Made by a program: the position numbers and the translations under genes
Notes under the pieces: model-generated
What the model saw: only the letters and a program-made list of their open reading frames with translations
The model's database searches: none
Told to the model about the DNA's origin: nothing
Assembly (NCBI GenBank): GCA_907163375.1
Contig: CAJQUW010007240.1
Span: 62,001-126,000, forward strand
DNA: 64,000 bases
Source of the DNA: Prostheceraeus crozeri
Lineage: Eukaryota > Platyhelminthes > Polycladida > Euryleptidae
Direction of reading: 5' to 3'
Shown here: piece after piece, positions 42,875 through 50,800 of the stretch
Layout: every line of letters starts with the position of its first letter
Numbering within the stretch: the first letter of the stretch is position 1

Positions 42875-43366
42875 TTAGAATTTTGCTAGACCAGCTCCGC
42901 TATGAATGCCATTACCTCTTATTTCTTCAATTGTTTTTTCATTTTGTTTACTATTACCCTCTACAGCAATGTTAGCAATTTTGTTTTTTGTTTCATCTGA
43001 AAGTTTTTTTAATTTTTTTAGTTCTTCAGAATCATTCTTGAGTTTACGAATAGCTTCTAGTTGTTTTAATTCGTTTTGTGATTTAACAGCATTTGATATT
43101 GCACTAGCTGTACTACCTATAGCAGCTGCTCCTTTTGCAGCAGATGTAATCAAATCTTTATTATTTTTAATTAAATTAACGATACTACCAATACCAGAAA
43201 AGATGCCATCCCCTTCTTTTTGGACGGCACCTGCGGTGCCTAGGAACTTTTCTGTTCCGACTGTTTCTCTATTATCATAATGATAAACAGGATTCATACG
43301 TGGTTCATGAGAAATTTTTTGATTTGAAGCAAAATGTTTAAGATTGTGTTTATAAATTATAGGCAT
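42875..43366 (-). CDS. Putative minor virion protein, Gly/Ala-rich (163 aa)
   Basis: Begins MPIIYKHNLKHF. A hydrophobic small-residue segment follows (GIFSGIGSIVNLIKNN, then AAKGAAAIGSTASAIS), a Lys/Glu coiled-coil of about 50 residues, and the C-terminus GNGIHSGAGLAKF. Such a glycine-rich amphipathic region ahead of a coiled coil is common in Polinton small virion proteins similar in layout to adenovirus pVI. The gene is beside the major capsid gene, same strand. An in-frame double-hairpin element codes for EKFLGTAGAVQ near residues 38-48. Role inferred. Confidence 0.55.
   Translation of the reverse strand: MPIIYKHNLKHFASNQKISHEPRMNPVYHYDNRETVGTEKFLGTAGAVQKEGDGIFSGIGSIVNLIKNNKDLITSAAKGAAAIGSTASAISNAVKSQNELKQLEAIRKLKNDSEELKKLKKLSDETKNKIANIAVEGNSKQNEKTIEEIRGNGIHSGAGLAKF
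43226..43258. repeat. Double-hairpin element 9 (inside the 163-aa gene)
   Basis: GGCACCTGCGGTGCC hairpin, TA, GGAACTTTTCTGTTCC hairpin; in frame with the gene. Confidence 0.75.
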
Positions 43367-43418
43367 TTTTTAGTAATAAATTTGACTTTTTGGGAAAAAT
43401 ATAAATTATAAAAAATGT

Positions 43419-43592
43419 TTATTTTTTGTTCTTAACTTTTGCAGATTGCGTTTTTGGTTTAACTTTATCAGGAACCAAACCTGCATCAATCATTCTTTTT
43501 ATTCTATGATTTTCTTTCATAATATTTCTTTCTTTTATTAACTCTTCTAATTGTTTAATTCTTTTAAAATTATTAACTCTAATTTTATCCAT
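43419..43592 (-). CDS. 57-aa mini-paralog of the 276-aa protein
   Basis: Starts MDKIRVNNFKRIKQLEELIK and continues with ERNIMKENH, nearly the same as the first 30 residues of the 276-aa protein at 52484, then ends in a short basic tail (KPKTQSAKVKNKK). ATG follows TTTTAAAA. It keeps only the charged helix of the longer protein, so it could compete with or cap the same partner. It may equally be a truncated duplicate; the open frame and clean start favour expression. Confidence 0.6.
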   Translation of the reverse strand: MDKIRVNNFKRIKQLEELIKERNIMKENHRIKRMIDAGLVPDKVKPKTQSAKVKNKK

Positions 43593-43736
43593 TTTTTAAA
43601 ATTATATACTTTTATATACTTTTATATTTTTAAAATTATATTTATATTTTTGTATTTTTTAAATTATATTTATATTTTTTATGATTCTTATTTTTTGTAG
43701 GTAAAAAATATTTAAGTTAATATTTACAATACTCGT

Positions 43737-44624
43737 TTAAGATTTACGTTTGTGAATGGACAACAACTTCGAGATAACTTTATTAATTGACTGTTGCACT
43801 TTATCTATTGCGTCAAGCAGCGTGTGATGTACTTTAATTTCTCTTCTATTAACTTGCATTTTCTGCTGATTAATCTTCAACGCCGTTTTAAGAGCATTTA
43901 ACTTAATTTTAAGAACATCTAATTGTCTTTTAACAGCATCTAACTGTTCTTTATTTTCTTTAGAGTTTTCTTGTAAATTTTTCTTTAATTCATTTTCTAA
44001 ATTGATTTTAAGAGTTTTCATTTTATCAACTTTTTCATTAAGTGAGTTTACTTCATTTATTATTCTATTCATCTTTTTCATTTGTTGAGTAATTTTAGAA
44101 CTTAATTCATCAACACTTTTTTGGAATGTAGTTTGTAACTGTTTTAAATTTTTTTTAATTCTTTCAGGTAGTTTTTCTATTTCATCTTCTAATTGTTCTT
44201 TTAACATTTTTATCTGATGTTTATTTTTAATGACTGCAGATTTTAAATTTAAAGAAAGTAATATTAAAATTTTTGATTGTTCTGAAATCTTTTTAAAAAG
44301 TTTTGCTATATCTGCTTCTAGCTCTCTATCCTTTTTATCAAGTTTTAATAATTTTTCGTTTAATGATTTGTCATTAAGTTTAAGCAACTTTAATTCGTTC
44401 ATCAGCGGAACCAAAACATCGTTTATATATTTTTCTTTTAATTCATTGATTTGCGTATCAACATATTGTTTATTTGTTAACTCTGTATTTTGTTGTGGAA
44501 GAATAGAAAGATGCAATGGACCAGATAAAACGTCTCCAGTTTTCATAATATAATTTTCTATCTCTATTTCTAATTCACGATTATTCGGGATATATGCACC
44601 TCCACCAACATTTGGTAACATCAT
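43737..44624 (-). CDS. Coiled-coil fibre-like protein
   Basis: 295 aa from the ATG after TGTTTAAAA; the extra 21 codons upstream fall in the 17-bp repeat and are not used. N-terminus MMLPNVGGGAYIPNN. Residues about 29-56 read MKTGDVLSGPLHLS ... TELTNKQYVDTQI, which is the G-x-L-x-GPL ... TNKQYVD motif found at the shaft start of many phage tail fibres. Nearly all of the rest is long heptad-like coiled coil rich in Lys, Leu, Glu and Asn, ending HKRKS. A trimeric spike or fibre for attachment is the natural reading, though this is inferred from motif and coiled coil. It is the first gene of the leftward block. Confidence 0.6.
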   Translation of the reverse strand: MMLPNVGGGAYIPNNRELEIEIENYIMKTGDVLSGPLHLSILPQQNTELTNKQYVDTQINELKEKYINDVLVPLMNELKLLKLNDKSLNEKLLKLDKKDRELEADIAKLFKKISEQSKILILLSLNLKSAVIKNKHQIKMLKEQLEDEIEKLPERIKKNLKQLQTTFQKSVDELSSKITQQMKKMNRIINEVNSLNEKVDKMKTLKINLENELKKNLQENSKENKEQLDAVKRQLDVLKIKLNALKTALKINQQKMQVNRREIKVHHTLLDAIDKVQQSINKVISKLLSIHKRKS

Positions 44625-44659
44625 TTTTAAACAATAAAAATAAAATTTTTTCTGATTAT

Positions 44660-44785
44660 AAAAAATACATAAATTATAAAAATACATAAATTATAAAAAT
44701 ACATAAATTATAAAAATACATAAATTATAAAAATACATAAATTATAAAAATACATAAATTATAAAAATACATAAATTATAAAAAA
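44660..44785. repeat. 17-bp tandem repeat in a divergent promoter region
   Basis: About seven copies of AAAAATACATAAATTAT between two divergently transcribed genes (fibre-like and zinc-finger). A bidirectional promoter or origin-like AT tract is plausible. Confidence 0.75.
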
Positions 44786-44813
44786 TAAAATTTTTCCTGA
44801 TAAAAATAAAAAA

Positions 44814-45740
44814 ATGGAAATGACTCAAATTTGTCAAGTTTGCAATATGCGTTTTTTAAATCAAACACTATTATATTCTCATATGAAAAACACACCATGT
44901 GGTATGCATATGAATCAATTACAACCTAATAATAGTATTCAACCTAATAATATTCAACCTAATAATAGTATTCAGAATAATATTAAACCTAATAATAGTA
45001 TTCAGTATAATAATATTCAATCAGAGCAACCATTACAAAGATTAAAGCATTTATTTATTTCAGATAAAGAACAAAATCTTTATACTGCTAGAATAAATAC
45101 ACCTAGGCAAAATACTGCTAGAATAAATACACCTAGGCAAAATACTGCTAGAATAAATACACCTAGGCAAAATAATAATAATTATTTAGCACAAAATAAT
45201 AATGTAGCACAAAATAATAATGTAGCACAAAATAATCCTTTTGTTCAAAATAATCCTTTTGTTCAAAATAATAATGTAGCACAAAATAATTATATTGATA
45301 AAAATCAATTTGTTGAAAGTAATAACAAAAAAATATGTTCCGGATGTAATAAAAATATAACATCAAAAAATTTTGCACGTCATTTAAAATTATGCGAACA
45401 AACAGAAGAGGTTAAAAAAGAAAAAAAAGATAAATTAAAAGATCAGTTATGTCGTAATTGTAATAAATATTTTACAAATCAAGGAATTACTAATCATTAT
45501 AATTCTTGTATAAGTTCTACAAGACAATGTACAAGTTGTCAAAATACTAAACCTAAGACAGAGTTTTATGATAGTAAATATCAGTGTAAGGATTGTTTAA
45601 AGGAAAAAGTAAAATGTAGAGGTTGTCAAAAAATTATATTAAAGAAAAATTTTCAGCGACATGTAACACTATGTCCAAAACTTAATCAACATAATGATCA
45701 ACATAATAATAATTTATGTCAAAATAATAATTTATATTAG
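44814..45740 (+). CDS. Q/N-rich multi-zinc-finger protein
   Basis: 308 aa. An N-terminal C2H2-like finger (CQVCNMRFLNQTLLYSHMKN) is followed by about 110 residues of low-complexity Asn/Gln repeats (QPNNSIQ, then tandem NTARINTPRQ, then AQNNNV and QNNPFV). The C-terminal third has three or more C-x2-C...H-x(3,4)-C fingers (CSGCNKNITSKNFARHLKLC, CRNCNKYF, CRGCQKIILKKNFQRHVTLC) plus a CTSCQNTKPKTEF box. The fingers suggest DNA or RNA binding. The Q/N tract is prion-like and could drive condensate formation; that is an inference. Opens the rightward gene block. Confidence 0.65.
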   Translation: MEMTQICQVCNMRFLNQTLLYSHMKNTPCGMHMNQLQPNNSIQPNNIQPNNSIQNNIKPNNSIQYNNIQSEQPLQRLKHLFISDKEQNLYTARINTPRQNTARINTPRQNTARINTPRQNNNNYLAQNNNVAQNNNVAQNNPFVQNNPFVQNNNVAQNNYIDKNQFVESNNKKICSGCNKNITSKNFARHLKLCEQTEEVKKEKKDKLKDQLCRNCNKYFTNQGITNHYNSCISSTRQCTSCQNTKPKTEFYDSKYQCKDCLKEKVKCRGCQKIILKKNFQRHVTLCPKLNQHNDQHNNNLCQNNNLY

Positions 45741-45955
45741 TATTTCAACTAAAATAGTTGTATTTCAACTAAAATAGTTGTATTTCAACTAAAATAGTTG
45801 TATTTCAACTAAAATAGTTGTATTTCAACTAAAATAGTTGTATTTCAACTAAAATAGTTGTATTTCAACTAAAATAGTTGTATTTCAACTAAAATAGTTG
45901 TATTTCAACTAAAATAGTTGTATTTCAACTAAAATAGTTGTATTTCAACTAAAAT
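45741..45955. repeat. 20-bp palindromic tandem array (11 copies)
   Basis: Ten perfect copies of TATTTCAACTAAAATAGTTG and a diverged eleventh, starting directly after the stop codon of the zinc-finger gene. Each unit contains the hairpin CAACTA-AAA-TAGTTG, so the array is eleven small stem-loops in a row. Confidence 0.95.
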
Positions 45956-46025
45956 AATCTTATATATATTAAAATATTATTTTTTATAAAGAATAAAATA
46001 TTATTTTATTAAAATATTCTTAAGC

Positions 46026-46152
46026 ATTCCGGAAGAGAGGAGAGGTTCGGAACATACTTCTTTTGAGTATAGGAACAAAAAGTCCGACACATTCCGGAGG
46101 TTCTACAGAGGTTAAAAACACTCATAAGAGTGTAAGAATGCGAGTCCGGAAT
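46026..46152 (+). ncRNA. Candidate structured RNA
   Basis: GC-rich island of about 127 nt in AT-rich DNA with no open frame. Nested pairings: ATTCCGGA (46026-46033) with TCCGGAAT (46145-46152) closes it. One branch has TCGGA (46047-46051) with TCCGA (46083-46087) around ATACT/AGTAT. The other has CATTC (46090-46094) with GAATG (46136-46140) around ACACTC/GAGTGT. That is a three-way junction. A GGTTCGGAAC box resembles a pol III B box with one mismatch. It may be a viral noncoding RNA or a cluster of palindromic elements. The strand is assumed. Confidence 0.35.
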
Positions 46153-46196
46153 TAAAAAAATAATAACTCCTAAATTTTTTATTTAAAAAATAATAA

Positions 46197-47747
46197 ATGA
46201 ATAAAAGCGAAAATTTGGAAGATTTATATTCACCGGTTATAATTAAAAGTGATAAAAGTAATAAAAGTAATAAAAGTAATCTAAGTCGTCATAAATCTCT
46301 TAATGCAATAAACGAAATAATAAATAATTATATGAATAACACTGAGTTTCAAGATACACTAACCCCTCAAGATCCGAATCTAAAAGATATTAATAATATT
46401 GTAGATAATCCTATATATAATACTAGATATAATAATAATATAGATAAAAATATATATAATAATATAGATAAAAATATATATAATAATATAGATAAAAAAT
46501 ATTTAGAGACACTACCCCCTAATTCATCTCTTAATAAAAAAATACCACAATCAGATCTTACACGTCTTTGGAATTTTTTAAAATTTCATTGTATAAAAAT
46601 ATTGTTAGCATGTATTTTAATATTTTTTATTTATCATCTTGTTATATGTATTGGAAATCAATGGGGTTACTTTCTAACAGAGGAACAAAAGAGAATAATT
46701 TTTTATAACCAAGAAAAAAAAACTTTTGAAGGATGGAAGACTGAGGAAGATAAGATTAAGGATAAAACTAATAATAAAAATATTAAACAAGGTAAAATGT
46801 ATCAAGAAAATTTACATTTCATTGTTTACGGTAAAACTGGAAGTGGTAAGACTACGTTTATTAAAAAATATATAAACCAATATTATAAGGATGAAACAAA
46901 AGTACATATTTTTTGTTTGCATACTTCTGAATGGCCAACTTTTACAAACGTCTATAATGACAAACAATTAGATGAGTTACAAGATATGGAAAGTTTTGCT
47001 GGTACACCTGAAAATAAATCTTTATTAATTTTAGATGATGTTGCAAGTTTATCAAAACAAAAAAATATGTCAGAAATATTTACAAAAGGAAGACATCAAA
47101 ATATTCAAATAGTTGTATTAGCTCATAAAGCTTGTGATGTAGATAATAAGATTAGAGAAAACATTCAAACATTTTTTACAACTACACAAAATAATGCAGC
47201 ATTCTTTAATGATATTAATAAAAATTATAAAATGAATATGCCTTTATCATATTATACACATCATAAATATGGAATAATACGTGTTGACACCATAAGTGAA
47301 CATATGCAAGTATATGATAAAGACTTGAATATATTAGTAGATACCGAACATGAAATCTATAATAACTCTCAAGATTTTGATATTAGAATATATGCAAATA
47401 CAAAACATTTATCAAATCAAGTTATAGAACAAATAATTATCTTTTTAGAATCCGAAGCAAAAGTACCACTAAAAATTATTCCTGATACATTTTATTTTTA
47501 TTTTGATCATTATTTAAATGCAAAATTTGGTATACCAATACCAAAAAGATTACAAGATAATGAAACATTAAACTATTTAAAAATTGCAATAAATGATGTT
47601 AGAAACGGTTTAAGAAAAGCAACACCAATAATAACTGATGTTAAATCTACATTTTCTGATGCCAAATCTACATTTGATGAAGCCAAAAAAACATATAATG
47701 ATATAAAACCATTAATAAATGGTGTAAGTGAAATACTTAATAATTAA
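46197..47747 (+). CDS. Membrane-anchored second P-loop ATPase
   Basis: 516 aa. The N-terminal about 125 residues are low-complexity Asn/Lys/Ser with short repeats (KSNKSN, DKNIYNNI). A single membrane helix spans about 132-152 (IKILLACILIFFIYHLVICI). The ATPase domain has Walker A GKTGSGKTT (about 212-220), Walker B SLLILDDVA (about 275-283) and TKGRHQNIQIVVLAHKA, the same order as in the A32-like packaging ATPase at 54347. It thus looks like a duplicated and membrane-tethered relative of the packaging ATPase. The C-terminus ends with amphipathic repeats (DVKSTFSDAKSTFDEAKKTY). Possible jobs: genome delivery through a membrane or virion assembly at membranes; neither is proven. Confidence 0.7.
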   Translation: MNKSENLEDLYSPVIIKSDKSNKSNKSNLSRHKSLNAINEIINNYMNNTEFQDTLTPQDPNLKDINNIVDNPIYNTRYNNNIDKNIYNNIDKNIYNNIDKKYLETLPPNSSLNKKIPQSDLTRLWNFLKFHCIKILLACILIFFIYHLVICIGNQWGYFLTEEQKRIIFYNQEKKTFEGWKTEEDKIKDKTNNKNIKQGKMYQENLHFIVYGKTGSGKTTFIKKYINQYYKDETKVHIFCLHTSEWPTFTNVYNDKQLDELQDMESFAGTPENKSLLILDDVASLSKQKNMSEIFTKGRHQNIQIVVLAHKACDVDNKIRENIQTFFTTTQNNAAFFNDINKNYKMNMPLSYYTHHKYGIIRVDTISEHMQVYDKDLNILVDTEHEIYNNSQDFDIRIYANTKHLSNQVIEQIIIFLESEAKVPLKIIPDTFYFYFDHYLNAKFGIPIPKRLQDNETLNYLKIAINDVRNGLRKATPIITDVKSTFSDAKSTFDEAKKTYNDIKPLINGVSEILNN

Positions 47748-47762
47748 ACAAATTTATCATAA

Positions 47763-47800
47763 TCAAACCGAAGGTACTAGGGCTTCGCGCTTCGCACGAT
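47763..47800. repeat. Double-hairpin element 10 (degraded)
   Basis: Aligns with element 2 with about three substitutions (AACCGAAGGTACTAGGGCTT...). Located between the second ATPase gene and the polymerase. An older copy whose stems are starting to fail. Confidence 0.6.
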
Positions 47801-47898
47801 TTTGTAGATATATTAGTATTTTTTTCTCTAAAAATTAAAACAAAAATTTTTTTTTAAAAAAAAACTAAAACACAAATTTTTTCTTTAAAAAATAAAAA

Positions 47899-50800
47899 AT
47901 GAAAAAATTTTATTGTGTCTTATGTGAAAAAAAATTGCAAACAAAAAGAAGTTATCAATCTCATCTACAAAGTAAAATGCATTTACAAAATGTAGAACGA
48001 GTTGATGAAGGAAATATATTAAAATTAAATAGTTATAAAAATTATCTAGAAACATTGCCTACTGATATAAAAGTTAAAAAAATGTTTGATGATTATTCAC
48101 ATTCGGAATATAAAAAAATTTTTAATAGTGAAGATGAAGCCGTAACAGATATAAAATATTTATTTAGCGATACTGATGAATTTAACGAAATAGATGAATT
48201 TGATGAAGCCGTAACAGATATAAAATATTTATTTAATGAATCGGTTGAATCGGTTGAATATAATGAAACCGATAAAACTTTTTCTGATATTCTAACCAAC
48301 TTTTATAATATATTTAAGAAATCTTTCAAATGTTATATGAATGTACAAGTACTTTATACAAAAAATGGACCTGATGGAATTCCTGAAGAAATAATACAAG
48401 GACATTTTACAAATTCGCAAGAAATTCATAATGTAAATGATATACAACCCATATTTGAATCGATGATACTTAAATTAGAAAATTGTATAATTGAAGCCCA
48501 GTTACGTGAATCTGGTTGGAGATTTGTTAAAATAATATCTAAGAAAATAGTAATTGATAAATATAAAAATAATACTGGTGGTAGTTATGTTCCTTTACCT
48601 TTCAGTTCACCTCAATTAATCAACATAAAAAATGAAGATGATTATTGTTTTCTGTGGAGTATTATAGCACATTTACATCCTGCAAAATATCATAAAGAAA
48701 GACTAAGTCATTACAATAAAGAAGAATACATAAGTGAATTTGATCTTTCTGATGGCTTAGATGAATTTCCATATGATTATAATAGGTTACTAAAGTTTCA
48801 TAAAAAGAATAAAAATTTAATTGAAGTAAATGTTTTTGAATTAAATGTGAATTATGTTTCTATTGGTAAAATTACTCCACTTTACTCAGATTCAAAAAAA
48901 TTTTATTTGAATAATAAAAATTTTTGCCAATCAGAAATAGTATATAATGATAGAGGTAATTACATGCATCATAATATTTTTTACCAAGGAAATATAATAT
49001 GTACTGAAAAATTTGAACTTGTTAAAACACTATCACCAATAATGATTAATCATAATAATTATAAAGGACGTACTGATGATTATAATTACAAATATTCATC
49101 TTTATCTTCAGAATACCAACAAAAATTAGAAAATTTAAATAAAAGTTTACAAAAATGTAAAACAGATTATCAACAACAATTAAAAATGTTACTACAAGAA
49201 TATCACCATAAATATCAAAATAAGATAGAAACAATTCAAAAATTAAATGAAGAAAATAATAAAGAATTAGATAATGAAGAAAATGAAACCAAACAAAAAA
49301 TAAATGAATCTTTAAAAAAATGTCTACAACAATATAAAGAACAATATGATAAAGAATATATTTATCAGCTACAAATATTAAATCAAAATTATTATCAAAA
49401 TACATTTAATCTTACAAAAGAAATTAATAAAACACATGAAATATATAAAGATGAATTTGAAAAACTAGAACAGTCAAAACAACCAGCACAAGCGAATATA
49501 TTATATTATCAGGGTCATTTTATATTGTGTAAAGATGTTTCTATATTTACAAAAACTTCAGATAATAAAAATTTTCCTTGTCTTCAATGTATGACAAGTT
49601 TTAGAACTTTAGAAGAAATGAATAGACATTTGGAGAATTGTCAACAAAACGAAGCAGTTCAAAATACTTTTCCAAAAGATGATTATTTAGAATATAATAA
49701 ATGGTATTTTAAAAATAAAGTACCCTTTACTATTTATTGTGATTTTGAAGCATATAATGTTAATATGACACAAAATCGAACGGAAAGTTCCAGGGCTTCA
49801 CCCGATTCTGAAAATTATAATTCTGAAAATTATAATTCTGAAAATTATAATTCTGAAAAAAGTGCGCCTGGAAAAAGTTCAACTGAACAAAGTAAAGAAA
49901 AATATTTATTTGAACAAAAACCATTATGTTGGGGAATGTACATTCATTCGAATTATCCTGAATTATTTAAATCAGAATATTTTCAATACTATGGTGAAGA
50001 TAGTTCAGAAATGTTTACAAAGAAAGTACAAGAATTACAAGGACGTTTTTCACAATTGCTTGAAACAAATAAACCAATGATACCATTAACGGATGAAGAA
50101 AGAAAAGAATTTTATGATGAAATAAATTGTTATTACTGTGGAAAAGGTTTTACAAATAAATATAAAACTGACAGAGGTAGATATATTGATAAAGTAAAAG
50201 ATCATGATCATCTAAATGGATTATATAGAGGTGCAGCACATAATTCTTGTAATCTTAATGCTAACAAATTTAAATATAACTTTGTTCCTTTATATTTCTA
50301 TAATGGTTCTAAATATGATTTCCATCTAGTAATGAAAGATTTATTTTCATCAGAAAAATTACAACAACAAAAAATAAATGTACTATGTAAACAAGAAGAA
50401 GAATATTTTTCAATGCAATTAGGTTGTATTAGAATTTTAGATGCATTTAGATTTTTTACTCCGTATTCATTAGATGTTATGGGAAAAACTTTGAAACCTG
50501 AACAATGTAAAATATTAAATAAATATAATTTAAAACCTTTAAAAGGAATATTTCCGTATGAGTACATAACTGGAGATTTTAATTCTGTGAATAAAATTAT
50601 GGAAGAAGAACAACTTCCTCCAATAAATAAATTTAAATCAACATTAAAACAATCACAATTATCTGAAGAAGATTATGCAGAAGCTGAAAAAAATTGGAGA
50701 GAGTTAAATTGTAAAACAATGTATGATTATACAATGAAATATCTACAGATAGATGTATTAATACTAGCTGATCTTTTTGAAAACTTTCGTGATATGTGTT

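Noticed and set aside
45741..45955. Resemblance to a CRISPR array
   Set aside because: The 20-bp units are directly abutting with no unique spacers and this is eukaryotic DNA.
46026..46152. Hammerhead or other known self-cleaving ribozyme
   Set aside because: The conserved CUGAUGA and GAAA core sequences of the hammerhead are absent, and no other ribozyme core was recognised.
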